From Onchocerca lupi (taxonomy: Eukaryota > Nematoda > Chromadorea > Rhabditida > Onchocercidae): a stretch of DNA of 64,000 nt. The stretch lies in the NCBI GenBank assembly GCA_028564675.1, contig JAOVVO010000164.1, positions 62,001 to 126,000 on the forward strand, given 5' to 3'. This document shows, piece after piece, positions 11,463 through 24,641 of this stretch. The notes under the pieces were generated by a model that saw only the letters and a list, made by a program, of their open reading frames with translations, was not told the DNA's origin and did not search any database. Position numbers and translations under genes: made by a program. Each line of letters begins with the position of its first letter. Position 1 is the stretch's first letter.

Positions 11463-14400
11463 ATGTACCGGCAGCTAATCGTTGAACTTACTTTACTCAG
11501 TGTTATTGCATGCTTGGTGCACTCCAGAGGTATTCTTTGCTTTTTTCCTTTTAACATAATATTCAAATTAAATGAGTTATTCAATACAATAATTCTGTTG
11601 TCAGCAATTTTAAGGAATCAAATTCTTTTATCCCATTGTCAGGTGAATTTAAAGACATTTTGATGCTAATAATATCCAGATATGTTCTGTCCTTTCTTTT
11701 TTTTTTTGAAATCATTTTAACTGGAAATGTCTGTGAAAGGTACTAATGCATCTGAAATCATTCCATGTTTTTTTTCGTGCCTAAGTTATTTAAGACAAGA
11801 AGTTATACAAGATTGAGAGTGAGATTTATGTTGCTAACTTCTTAATATTCATCATTATTACCTGCTGGTCATTCTGCGGTGTTGTAGCATCCTTTTGTTC
11901 TTTCCCGGATAAAAACCGAACTTTTTCAGTTAATACGATTATCTTTCAGTGATCCTTCTGATTTCTTTAGCACGGAACAGAAATCATCTTAAAGGATGTC
12001 CAAAATGCATTCTTTTTCAGGATATCCAAAACTCTGAAAAAAAGAAAATGCAAAAATGACCTCTAAATTTTGAATTATAAATCTTACAATTGAATTCCTT
12101 TGCCAAATTTGACAATTTTATCAATGAAATCGAAATTCCAAATAGAATTCTGACAAAATTTCTACCGAATGAAGTAAACTTCCTGTTATTTCAACTTTTT
12201 CTTCTAGTAGAAAAAAAAGTTTTACATTGATGAAACTTATTGCAATACTTAAGAATCCTATTGAAGTCATACTAACTACAGAATATGGCAATCGATACTG
12301 TCCGAATTCTCAATTGCCTGAAATCGACGCTATTGGTACCATAAAGCATTGTTTGCCAGGTCCACTTTTATACCTTTTTTTTCTTAACTTTATGAAATTC
12401 CTACTTCTTGAACTCCAATACCTTTCTTTCTTATGCCTAATATTTGCAACTGAAAATTTTGACTGAATTACTCGACTTTTGATATCCCAGATTTGTCGGT
12501 TCAAAGATTCAGTATTTCAGGACACGAAGGATTATGTGGACCAGGACATTCCTGTTATTTTTCCGGAACAAATTATCAATGTTGTCCAACAGAGGAAGAA
12601 ATTGATTTGGATACTGTCCTTGAATGTCCCTCACCTGGTATTACAATACTTACAGATGCTGGTTTGCCCCTCATTTGTATTCCGGGTCTTCACGACTGCC
12701 CACAGGTGATTCATGTGACATGATCATGGAAAATTTAAATTAAGCCCAAATTATTCGATTGAAAGTCTTTCTTGATTCCTCGTGGGGATTCTTTATTTTC
12801 TAGATTCTTCGTGGCATTTTTCTTTTTCTAGATTTTTCATAGAATTTCTCACTTTCTAGATTTATCATGGGAATTCTTTACTTTCTAAATTCTTTGCGGA
12901 ATTCCTCATTTTCCAAAATTTTTTTTTGGAATTCCACCTTTTCTAAATTTTCCACTCATTTCACTGCTTCTATTTTGCAACTGAAAGTTTTTTTTTTTTT
13001 TTTATTTTATTAGTTTCCAACACTAAATTGTATTAAAATCTTATTGGAAAGTTGCACATGTTGAAATCTAATTTGTGTATCAGTAAAATGAAAATTTTTA
13101 GAGTTCCATGCAATGTCTTAACGTCGGGAAACATTCAATATGTTGTGAAGGATCACCATCTATCATTGAGGAACCCTATAATGCTCTTTCATTGAAGGAA
13201 TTGAATTCTCCTGATAAAATAATTCAACCAATTGCATTGAGTAACGAACTTCTCAATATACCAAATTTAGAATGCCCGGAACCTGCCTTCACTATACTTA
13301 ATGGCAATGGAGATCCACTATCATGCAATGAAGAAGATTGCGCTCATAAAGTAATTTCTTTATCACATTTAAGAGGAGTTTAAAAAATTAGTAATATCTG
13401 ATGCAACTTAGGCTCTTAACCCGACAAGCAATGCAATCAAATTATGGCTATAATTGTGTCATACACAGCTTATACAGCACAAATCAAAACAGTTAAGAGC
13501 CTAAAATGAGCCAAGAAATTTATTTATGGATTCAGAATCATCGTCTCATTAACACTAAAAACCGATCACAAAATAAAAATTAGTAATAAATACGATTGAT
13601 GTCATACAAAGTATTATAGTATATAACAGCTTCTGATCTTATATAAATTCTGTTCTGTTCGGTTCTCAATTTTCATAATTTTGTTTCAGCCAGGACGTTT
13701 TTGCTACAAAATACTAAATACACCGATATGTTGTGAAAGTGAAGAAAGAGCTATTGATGATGATACAATGATCAAGAAAATCTTACAAGAAAAGCATGAG
13801 AAGGAAGGAGACATCACATGGAGTGCTCTGAAATATACGCCAATAACGATCGCTCAACACCAATTGCAGCAAAATCAACTATCACAAAACGACAATCGCT
13901 TAGGAGCTAATGTATCAAATGTCGCTAATTCACCAATCCTTGACGAAAGTGATTCTGAGGTGGCTTTGTTCAAATCTTCAATGAGAATACCCTTGAATCC
14001 CAAGTGTCTAAAATTCAAGGACACAACTTTTCTCTTCACCTAAAATTTTTCATAACCATTAGCAGCGATAAATGATACTAATTTACACATGTATAGTTCA
14101 TTTTGCATTTTTTTTTTTTTTTTTTTTTTATCAGATTTCGATGACAAGAAACACTGACGACATCTCCAACTTTACAAAATGTGCATTATTGAAGATTTTA
14201 AATATGCCTTAAAATATTTCAAATAAAATTTGCAAATCATTCATTGATATATTTGTAGTAGCAAAATTTTATAGGCAAAACAGACTAATTTGGAGGTAAC
14301 GACATCAACTGAGGATAGTTTGGCCATGCATTCTGGTGAGAGGCAAATTGATAATCAGCACAGAAATTCTCAGCAATCAATTAAACCTAATAATGCGAAT

Positions 14401-15539
14401 ACATCCAGTGCGATTATTACTTCCTCAACTACAATTATCAGAACTACCACAACAACAGTAACGCCAACAGTAATCACTTCGACAACGTCAGCATCTAAAG
14501 CATTCGGAAAACCAAATGTAATTTATATTTGAAGTGAATAACTGAATTTTTTTACCCTACATAACAATTTTAGCTGAGTTTTAATTAGTAAAACGGAAAC
14601 ATTTGCCACATCAGAAGTTGCTTCATGAGAAAAATGCTATAAAGATGAGTAATACATAATAACTTGCATTATAGAGACAAACTGTCCAAAAATTAGGTGA
14701 GGATATTTTTTAACAAGAACAAATATTATCAACTTCAACAATATCAACAAAATATTCGTCATATAAATGAATGGAAATCTAATTTCTTTAAATATTTTCA
14801 CAGAAAAAAATCCAATACCAAAGCTTGACACCGCTATCTGGAGAATCACAGGAAGATGGAAATGTAATGAATCGATACAAACCGCACAATGCTGGAGGAT
14901 ATGCTGTTTCACAAGCATTTTCATTGAAAATTCGTCGTGCACCAAATGATTTACGGGCCTTGGCGCGGGAATACCTTCTCGAACATATTCGACGTGGATG
15001 GCCTTATAGTGACGAATTCTACAGAACTTATAGTGAGTTTTATACTATTCAAATATCAAAAAATTTTTTATAAACAAAATTTAAGACAATGATGGTGAGA
15101 CTTGTTTTGCCAAGCTTTTCGCATTTTCAATATTGATTTCTTAAAAAAAAGCACTGATCTTTTACAAGTCACTTGTGCTACAAGAAACTTTTAAAAAAAG
15201 AGGGCATGTTTTTATTATTAAACCTTATTTGTTTAAACTGGTATCGAGATTGCCAGGATATGGCAGGTGTTTCTGAGAATAACTCTCAAAGAATGCTTTA
15301 CTTCCCATTTATTTATTTTTCTCTTTCCCATTCATTCTTATCACAGCTGGAGGCTGAAAGTTTATCTGGTTTCGATACTTTTAAATAAATAAAGGACGTA
15401 AAAGTAGTGATGTAAGTGGTGTAGTTGCCTTGCTAAGCATATAATTAATCAAAAAATTTTTCACACCTAAAAATATATATTTGCAGCACCATTTGAACCT
15501 AATCAACAAAATGAAGTTATTTTTCACGAACAAACTTGA
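11463..15539 (+). CDS. Secreted protein with lustrin-like Cys modules
   Basis: Eight exons with matching phases: 11463-11529, 12282-12359, 12521-12705, 13102-13350, 13690-about 13959, 14284-14517, 14804-15032, 15487-15539 (TGA). Exon 1 is a signal peptide (LIVELTLLSVIACLV). Three repeated modules follow, each with spaced Cys residues ending in a CC pair (YQCCPTEEE, HSICCEGSP, TPICCESEE); modules two and three open with ECPSPGITIL and ECPEPAFTIL. This is the pattern of the lustrin-type Cys-rich repeat found in nematode secreted proteins. A Thr/Ser-rich stretch (IIRTTTTTVTPTVITSTT, probably O-glycosylated) and a basic tail (LKIRRAPNDLRALAREYLL) complete about 450 residues. The exon 5 donor is uncertain: it must be in phase 0, and GAG|GTGGCT at 13959 or AAT|GTATCA near 13909 both fit. 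The function is unknown; an extracellular matrix or cuticle role is inference. Confidence 0.75.
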
Positions 15540-17328
15540 AAGGTGGTTGACGCTTATCATCATTTGGTCACAGTTGTTTTATACTTTGTTGTAATAAATT
15601 TCATTCTTTTTTCCTCTCAGTACTTCAGAAGCATTAAAAAAGAATTTTTTTTATATCAAAGTGAATCACAAAATAAACTATCAATGGTCATGTGGCTAGA
15701 GCTTCGACAAATTGAAAAATTGTCGAAAGTAAAACCATCAGCAAATTTCAAGTGACAACAAAACCATCTAAATAAATCTGAAATACATTACATTAGATTA
15801 TTTACTGTCGAGATTAGTGGATGCATAAATTTAGGCGGCAGAGAATAGTATGCTTTCAAGTGTTTTGTCGACATTTTCATCTGCGTATATTTCAGTAATA
15901 AATTTTTGCTAAAAAGCAAGCTAGCGTTTAGTCGATCATAATAGGAAAATCGCAATGTGATAATTCATCATTCCATGTATTTATTTTCTCTCCAGTGATG
16001 TTTAATTTTAACATCTAATTGAAGCTTGGAAAAGGAGGAATGCAGAACACTGCGGACATAATGAACTTTATGCAGAACACTGCGGACATATATACATATA
16101 TGAACTTTATGCAGAATACTGCGATTAATCAATTAGAGTCCAAGCGACTTGAATTATGGAAAATTCACCAGTTTGGGTGAAATGAACTAAACAGTCCAAG
16201 TAAATGATGATCATTCGCCCCAAAGTCGATTCACGATAGTGCCTTGCCAAGCATTGTTATGACATTCGCCTGAATATCACTAGTTAACACTGTCCTTTGT
16301 ATTGAAGACTGAACGCTAATTCGAGACTGGGAAGAAGACCACGACTCATTTCAATCTGACTGCTGTCTAATCGAATAATTCGACCTGATTCCAAAAAGAC
16401 AGAAGAGAGGGCAGTGATGGATACGACTAAGTGATCAAGTCTTAATCTATCATATTATTTCATCCCATTCAACGTAAATAAATCATAACTTCGGTTGCAT
16501 TCCATTAAAGTCTGCTTATTCGGATTTCTTAGCTACATCTGACCAAAAATGATATTTCATTCACTGCTGACAGAGTGAAATTTCTTCCCTAATGGACAAG
16601 TTGCTGCCGTATCACATGCCAAGAGAATTTTTTCTGTATCTAAATGATAGCTTCCGATTTATTCCATTATCACGCTTAAATCCGTTCTTAACGACATCAC
16701 TGCGGATATCTGTAATCCAATAAAGACGCGTCCAACATCACCACAATGGAATCCAACCGCTAAGGAAAAAAAACCCACACGTAAGCTAAAAGTATTGTCA
16801 CGCGCACCCGCCATTGTCTGCCATGCAACAGAATCAGCGGTCATAATGCAACGGCGCGTCACGATCTGTTTTATCCACTTGTCGAGCATTTTGACGTGTT
16901 CTGTGTTTTGTTTCCGAGTGTTAGAGGCGTAGCAGTAACTTTTCCGAACAGATGTCCTGCCCTCTCGTGTACGATTACGTTGTTGACGTGAATGGCTTCC
17001 GCAGAAGTATTTGGAAGAGATAAGGTTGTAGAGTGAGTCCTGACATATTTGCAAGAATCGTTTGCAAAACATTTCCGTTGTATTCCTTCCTCTGACATAT
17101 TTTTCCTACATCTTTTCCGATCCAAGAGAGTTTTAGTTTTTCGTTTAAATACTATTTCCATCCATTTTTCACGTGATGCGTGTTGAGTTATCTACGAAAT
17201 AATATGTTCAAGTAGAATTAAATCTGTTATATCTGCTTCACAGTGTTCGGTTTTGCGTCATAATTTGTTACTAAAATTTTTGCTGATTGCATTCTAGAGT
17301 CAGCAAAATAAACTCTAAGCATTGAATA
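15540..17328. other. Intergenic region upstream of hid-1
   Basis: No gene supported. It holds a short tandem repeat near 16040. From about 16650 to 17170 the sequence is richer in GC and CpG than its surroundings, as expected near a promoter, and contains the palindrome CACGTG at 17170-17175. An acceptor-like ATTCTAG ends at 17297, 32 bp before the hid-1 ATG, and may receive a 5' untranslated exon or a spliced leader. Confidence 0.55.
16040..16123. repeat. Short tandem repeat, three imperfect copies
   Basis: The motif ATGCAGAACACTGCGGACAT occurs at 16040 and 16070, and a shortened variant (ATGCAGAATACTGCG) at about 16109. The copies are separated by AATGAACTTT-like spacers. Confidence 0.8.
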
Positions 17329-20300
17329 ATGGGTAATTCTGGAAGTAAAATTAATTTCCGCAAAGCAGTTATCGAACTTACAACAAAAAAATCGAAAGTA
17401 GAAGAGGATGCGTTTTGGGAAGAGTTATGGGCCTCTACTATGAACAGTGCTGCGGATATTTTTGCACTAATCACAGCGGACGATGTTAGTCTGATGCTTT
17501 CGGAAATTATCTGATTTGGCTAATAAAGATCAGAGAAAATTTTTAGTAATTATACATTTGAATAGTGTTGATGGTTAGCAACATGCAAGAAATTAGATTA
17601 ATGTATCCATGGGACATCATTTTTTTCAAAACAAATTTTTAATTGTCCTCATTTCGAGGATATTTTCAGGTCCGTTCATTGCGTGATAATTCTCCAAACA
17701 ATCTGGCAGCTTTGTGTTATAAAACTGTGAATCGAATAACGACAGCATGTAATTTTCTGTCATCCATATCGCCAACAGAGGTATTTTTGATTTGTTCTTA
17801 AATTCGATCAGGAAGTTAAATCATCGATCACTATGCAAAAACTTCGAATCATTTAAATACTCAAATCGGTTGTGCAAAATTTTTTTTAGCTTTTTTGGCT
17901 TGATGAAGCTTATTGGAATGCTTGGCCAAGCCAAATTTTAGCTGCCGCTCTGAATTTCGAAAAAGTTTGAGATGCAGTATTTAATTATGAAGTTCTTTTT
18001 GATTCGAAAGCACGAAATTTTTTATTAGGTACTGAATTGTGTTCGACTTCTAACAAGAATTTGTCCATACTTATTCGAAGACTCAGATTGGAAAGGATTC
18101 TTTTGGTCATTACCACCAACAGAAGAAAACGAACAGTTTCCCCATCAGCCATTAGCATGCACACTGATATCTGCTCTCACCGATTTACTTTTTTGTCCTG
18201 AATTCACCGTTTCATCTCTTAGAAACCATTCGGTACTTATTACTTTTATTCAAAGAAATATTTTTAATGAAAGAAAACAGCATATTTAAGGTCATGGAGG
18301 ATGTATCTGTCTTTCACTATCATGTGAGATTAATATTTAAGCCCTCCATTAGTTTTTCGATGATTTCACAAATTATTTTATATTCACTTTCCGCATTTCA
18401 ACGGCGAATTATCACTTTCGTTTTTCAGGGAGGCTCGGATGATTTAAGTACAATTGATAGCTGTGAATATATATGGGAAGCTGGCGTTGGTTTTGCGACA
18501 AAACCACCGCAAATAGCAGAACATGATCAGCGGCGGACTGAAATTCTCAAACTTTTGCTCACATGCTTTTCAGAAGTCATCTATGTCCCAGTTATTGGTA
18601 AGATTTGAATTAAAAAGGTTCAGTTTCGTCAACTTGGTTGCTACATAGTTAAAGGAGTAGAAGGGTGTATTTGTTGTCATCATTCCAGCTTTAGAAATTA
18701 TCGTCGTTGCAGGTACAACATTTTAATAATACATATAGAACTTCTGAAGTTAGACTTGGATTATGACAGTAAATTGTTTTCTTAGTTTCAGATGAAAATA
18801 GAATGAGATGGATAGCGAGATTTACATCTGCGAAAAATCGTCATGTTCTACCGCTTTTTACTTCGCTGCTTAATGTGATTTGCGCATATGATCCGATTGG
18901 TTACGGTGTACCTTATAATTATTTGCTTTTTACGGACAGCAGAGAACCCCTTATGCAGACTGCATTGCAAGTACTTATCGTGTGCTTGGATAGTGAGACA
19001 CAATCGTCTGACAAAGTAATAGCCTTTCCAAAAAATTCTTGAAAGTTATCTTTCAGACGCATAATTTGTGTAGAGGAATCAATTTCAGAAAAACGAGTAT
19101 GCTGACAATTTCTTCATTAATTATTTGTCAAGGATTCATCGCGAAGAGGACTTTGAATTCATGTTGAAAGGCATGACTCGTTTATTAACCAATCCATTAG
19201 TTGCTACGTATCTTCCGAGTTCTACGAAAAAAATAACATGTCATCAGGAGCTCCTTGTTTTGCTCTGGAAATGCTGTGAATATAATCAGGTAATGATTCA
19301 TTGCTTTTTTTTACCAATACTAGACATTCTAATTTTATGCACATGTTCAGGATTTTGCACAGTACTTTGGAAACATAATTTTTCAGAAATTCATGTTTTA
19401 CTTATTGAAAACAAGTGATGTTCTGGAAGTGCTTGTTCCGATATTATTTCACGTTAGTGCTTCTCGCAATGATCCAGGTATGAAATATAGAGTATTTTTA
19501 GATTTGTTATGTTAAAGTTTTCAGGAAGGCGATAGGATAGATCTGTTATATTTTTACTGAGCATAATTTGCAGCTCGTGTTGGTTTGATACATATGGGTG
19601 TTTTCATTATTCTATTGTTAAGTGGTGAACGAAACTTTGGCGTACGTTTAAATAAACCCTACACTCCACGGGCAGCTATCGACGTACAGTCATTCACTGG
19701 AACACATGCAGATTTGCTTATCCTTGTATGTTATTCAGGTTGAATTCTTAAGTATTTAGTATTTGAAAAGTGGATTTAGACTGATTTTGTTATAAAATAT
19801 CAGTTGTATAAATAAGAAGTTTTATTTTATTCTTTCTTTTTTTCATCCTTTATAATAATTGCTTTTGTTTTTTACGATTTTAATAGCAGTTTATGAATCA
19901 GTCCCATCTTGACCTGTGTTAATTTGGATTATTGGTTTTTTTTTTTTGTTATATGTATTAATATAGAGATCTTCTGATCATTAGTACATCGCTTTCAATA
20001 TTATCAAAGTGTTCTCATTATATATATATATAAAAGATGCATGCAGACAGATTGCAAACTACTCAGAAATGTATGTTATATCACGAGAAGAGTGAACTAT
20101 TGCAGGTGTTCCACAAATTGATAACTACAGGCAATCACAGATTGCAATCACTTTTCGATTGTCTTTTAACAATTATTGTTAACGGTTTGTTTTCTACTGC
20201 ATTATCAGATGAGTATTAGAAACAATAATTATATAAAGATCGAGATAAGGAGACAAAGAATGAGGTAATGCGATAACTAGATAACTAGTTATTTGCTGGT

Positions 20301-22725
20301 CGCATAAACTATGAATAGAGTCAGCTTTATCTTCCATGTTTTTTTTTTGATGTTCCAGCATTTCATTGCGTTTACTAGTGACGACGCAAGTGGATGCGTT
20401 ACAGACTAGCCCCTAGCTGTTTACGTTGTTTAGCTTGGTGTTAAACAGTAACACTTACTGTCTAAGTTTTAATAATTTGATTTTTTTTTTTTTTTCTTTG
20501 CAGTGTCACCGTATTTGAAATCCATTTCGATGGTTGCTGCTAATAAGCTTATTCATCTTATTGAGGCTTTTTCAACCCCATGGTTTTTATTTTCATCACC
20601 AACAAATCATCTACTTATCATTTTCCTTCTTGAAGTCCTCAATAATATTATCCAGTATCAGTTCGATGGTACTGTTTAAATTATAACTTTTCTTCTCTCT
20701 GAAAGTTCTTTTAACAAATAATACAAGAGTCTTGTTGCTGATAAAACTACTGTAACTTGTGATGGGTCTCAGAAAATATTTTGATTGATCAGGAAGGTTA
20801 GAATGTTCATCTAAAATGTCAAGTAACAATTAGTAGCGTACAGTTCAGCACTCATTTTAGTTGATTGTTTTTAGGAAATTCAAATTTGGTGTATACTATC
20901 ATTCGAAAGCGCCAAGTATTTTATCAGCTAGCAAATCTATCATCTGATTCAGCATATATCATGAAAATGCTACAGGGACGTAAAAACCGTAAAAATGATA
21001 TAGTCGCTGAATCAAAGTCATCAATTACTGATGAAAAACCTGTTAGTAGTAAGTTTTGGTGTGCCGAATTTGTATTTATTCCCCACTTTTTAAAAGCAAT
21101 TCGTGTATATTTTGAATTTTGAAAGGATGAGAAGTTGCCTAAGGTTTTGGTAAATTTTTATCTGTTAATGTTGCAGCAATCATTGTCGGGAATTTTGTGG
21201 AAATTTCTTAGAAATTTATTGGGGAAAGTTTTGTTGTATTCAGTTGGACGACGATTGTAGGGAGGGGTAAAATAGATACTTTATCAAACACATAGGTAAT
21301 ATTACAACGCGATCAACGTAGAATAAAATGAAATACAAAAAAAAGGGGGATTAGGAGTGATGAGATTGAAAGTTTCATGATGTCGATTGAAGAAGATGAT
21401 GACGATGATCCTAGCAAACTGAATTGTGGAATATATATAATAGTTTGGAGTAGGAGTGGCATCAGGCATATTACTACGATCGGAAATTTCGATTCAATGC
21501 AGGAAGTGATTTAAGATATAATTAAATTAACTGCGTGATTAGCACAAAATTGTAACAGTTGATACATTGCCGGAAATAAGTTTAAGACATGATTAAGAAA
21601 TAATCAAATGTGTAATTGCTTAAATGTCTAGTGAGCAAACATTTCGAATGTTTCGACAATCATCAGCAGTTTAGCAAGCGGATAGATTAGAACGGATTGT
21701 TAAACGACTGACATCGATTTCTAAAAACTGATCTTCCTATGTATTTTGCCTATGTGAGTCGCAACAATTTAAATAAGTACATGTACTGTAGTACATCTGT
21801 AATTATCACTTTATAAATTAGAAATATGGAATTAAAAAAAAAAAAATATAGGTGTGGAGAACAAGGCTAATATAAAGGCTACACTGGCTGAAACGCCACA
21901 GGTATCAACGATGACAGAAAAAAGAATGAATGATTTGGCACATGAAAATGATGGTGTGCAGGAAGGATGGGTGGCAACAACGGATTGGGTAGAATCTTGG
22001 AAAAGTAAACTTCCTCTTCAAACGGTTATGAGGCTTCTGCAGGTTCTTGTGCCACAGGTTGAAAAGATTTGTATCGATAAGTAAGTTTTTCATTTTGCAG
22101 TAAAATAAATTTGGAATTTTGACGAGGAACATTATATAAAAACTGAATATTAGGACTTTTAATTTCAACATTTTCGTTATGATTTTGGATGTTACATAAA
22201 TAACTTTAGATTTGAAGTATTTCGCAAATATATGATATGTTCTGTTCCAAATGAAATGTTCAATTTGCAGAGGTTTAACAGATGAAAGCGAAATCCTCAA
22301 ATTCCTGCAACATGGTACTTTGGTAGGATTGCTACCCGTTCCTCATCCTATATTAATTAGGAAATATCAGGCTAATGCTGGTACCAATCACTGGTTTCGA
22401 ACGTATCTCTGGGGAGTCATCTATTTAAGGTATCTTTCTGAGCTACTACAAATAATAACCAATTATTGTTTTATGAGTTATTGAGTGTTAAATCCCGTAA
22501 GCTGCAGAAATTTAATGCCGAGTTTCCTTTTTCTCCTTAAATTTTATGCAGATTTAGAGGAATGTTAATTATAGATATAGAAAGTTCATTTTTGTATTGA
22601 AATTCAAACTTTGTACATAAATATAATGGCCATAATTTAAATAATTTTCCTTGCTTTTTAGAAATATGGACCCTCCAATATGGTATGATACCAATGTTAA
22701 ATTGTTCGAAATCCAAAAAGCTTGA
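17329..22725 (+). CDS. hid-1: HID-1 orthologue, dense-core vesicle/Golgi sorting protein
   Basis: Fifteen exons join in phase: 17329-17484, 17670-17780, 17890-17964, 18029-18232, 18429-18597, 18792-19015, 19089-19289, 19387-19477, 19574-19725, 20106-20184, 20504-20668, 20875-21048, 21852-22080, 22271-22429, 22662-22725 (TGA); 750 residues. It is collinear with animal HID-1 from MGNSGSKINFRKAVI at the N-terminus through CEYIWEAGVGFA, NRHVLPLFTSLLN, ERNFGVRLNKPY and FNSWKSKLPLQT-like segments to the conserved end IWYDTNVKLFEIQKA. Known family role: peripheral Golgi protein needed for neuropeptide sorting and dense-core vesicle biogenesis; in C. elegans it was found by dauer formation. The Gly2 context fits N-myristoylation. 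Exon 3 (25 codons) has no counterpart in the vertebrate protein. The region around residues 580-660, before the KSKLPLQT block, is variable as in other members. Confidence 0.97.
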
Positions 22726-24641
22726 AATTCTCATCCTTTCTCCTCATCCAATATTTGTTTAAAAAAAAAAAAGTAGAAAAATGGTTGTGTTGGAAATTTC
22801 TCTGTCATTGTTTTTGTTTGATGTTAGTCCATATTTTCGAAATTAGCGTAGTTTTTATTTGAATGAGGTAACGACGATGAAGGAAACTGTCTGAAAGAAA
22901 CTAAATCGTAAAGTACTTGTACTTTCTTAATTTATCGTTTTTTACTTCACTAATTTAACTTTTCAAATAAGTAAGTAGATGATTGACTAATTTTAATTCG
23001 CGCTTGAGAAGCATTGAGTTATTTGCCTTTATAGGTATTTCTTGTTTTGGTGCATTAAGGATAAGCTGTATACCACTAGTTTTAAATAGTTCTTGGTAAT
23101 GTAAAATATGGTGTAAGTTTTTTAAGGTTGTGCTATATATTGTTTTCTTTTCTTTCTGGATATACGTATGTGTTATCCATAATGTTGACGGATTCTTTCT
23201 ACTTCAGGAGCTTTTTCCTTTTTGCTGGAAGCATCCAACAATTCATTTTCCATATCCTGAATGTGACCCGTGTCATATCTTCTAACGAACTTGAGCAATT
23301 TCTTGCTTATCATTAGATCTGACAGGGTCGTATAATATGTTTAGTGTTTTTTCCATCACTTTAGAATACTCGGATTGGTATTTTTGAAGTTTTATTTGCA
23401 TGCAAACTTTGTCATATATCAAAACAATATTAGGTCGCACTTCGCTGACATTTAATTGACTCCGTTTTGCATAACAAATTATCTTTGAAATCACCAAAGC
23501 TAGTTTACTATCCACTGAAAGTCTTTCTTTGTTTCCATATTCCTTCTCCGAAGTCTAAAATCTGTAATCTCGTGTTAGACTTATTGCATATCTATATTTC
23601 AATAAAATTTGTTCCTTTGTATCTGCAGTGTCTTGAGATTTGGCAAGTTGTTAATGTCTTTTCTTTGCAGCTGCAAGATATGCTTAGTTAGAATATAAAC
23701 TGTGTTGCAAATTCTGTACTGAGTTTGCTACTGATACATTAATCAGAAGTTGTCATTGATAAGAAGGATGATGATTTTTACGGATGGATAAATGGGAAGG
23801 TGATTTATGTGTTATGGCTGCTTGGTATACGCTGAATTTTCTTCCACTTGAATGGTGAAACTGATGGAGACATCCCATATTAACCGACTTGAAGCAGTTC
23901 CTCAGTACTGATTTTGCTTAATCAAATAAGTTGAGAATCGGCTTAAAATACTTTATACACAAGCCAATGAATGCAGCAGTAAACATGTTGGAAAAAAATT
24001 TTGAGAAAGGAATGTGAGATCTAGAACAAGGAAAGATATTTGAGATAAATTATAAATAATGCAAAGGCAAGCGCCCGTATTCAAAGAAAACATGTTTCTC
24101 GGAAATTTCACTTGAATCATTTCCCTATATATTTCGATCCGAGAAATTATAAAATGAGCAAGATTGCTATTGGTACAAGGAACACATAAAAATAATGTTG
24201 GCAAATCACTGATAAATATTGCTCACAAGTGCATGGAAACAGCCGCAAACCTTGATGAATTTCAGGACCCAATAAATTCCAATGGTTTCATTTTACTGAA
24301 TAATCAAAAAGAAAAGAGGAAGATTTGCGATGTATCCACATTATACAATAAATATACATTACATTGCGACCACCAGGACATTGCATCTTGAGATCAAGTT
24401 CCATTCCTCTTATCGCATTTTTTAATTGGCAGTTATATTTTTATATCATGAAAGATACCTTTCTGTATTAACTAGGAAACAAAAGGCACTATGTACTTGA
24501 ATTTAGATCAAATTTTTGCTATGGTTTCTTAGTATTGATCGCCTATTTAGCTTCCTAAAACCCCAACAATCTCGATCCTATTTATGGCATGAAGTTGAGT
24601 GATGAATGACATTTACCTTGTAATAATGAAACTATTGAAGA
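22726..24641. other. Convergent intergenic region
   Basis: Lies between the 3' ends of hid-1 (+) and the BTB zinc-finger gene (-). It should contain both 3' untranslated regions. It also holds a degenerate minus-strand coding-like stretch and an unexplained plus-strand frame at 24164-24391 (76 codons, VGKSLINIAHKCMETAANL), for which I find no start, splice site or family. Confidence 0.6.
23173..23640 (-). pseudogene. Degenerate coding remnant, family unknown
   Basis: Reading the minus strand from about 23640, one frame encodes ADTKEQILLKYRYAISL..., hits TAG just before 23554, continues in the same frame as SEKEYGNKERLSVDSKLAL... to EIAQVR and stops at 23282. A +1 shift near that point continues as KFVRRYDTGHIQDMENELLD... 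to a stop at 23173. The composition is protein-like: charged, amphipathic and low in repeats. The TAG before 23554 could alternatively be an acceptor (TTTTAG). The frame break could be a 34-bp intron (GTTCGT...TTCAG), which would be unusually short. I do not recognise the protein. Confidence 0.4.

Noticed and set aside
14637..14949. Minus-strand 102-codon frame and a plus-strand 60-codon frame
   Set aside because: Shadows of exon 7 of the lustrin-like gene and its preceding intron; the true frame is fixed by phases on both sides.
16659..17161. Overlapping minus-strand frames of 137 and 96 codons upstream of hid-1
   Set aside because: They lie in a locally GC/CpG-richer promoter-like stretch where stops are rarer; no splice context, domain or repeat supports them.
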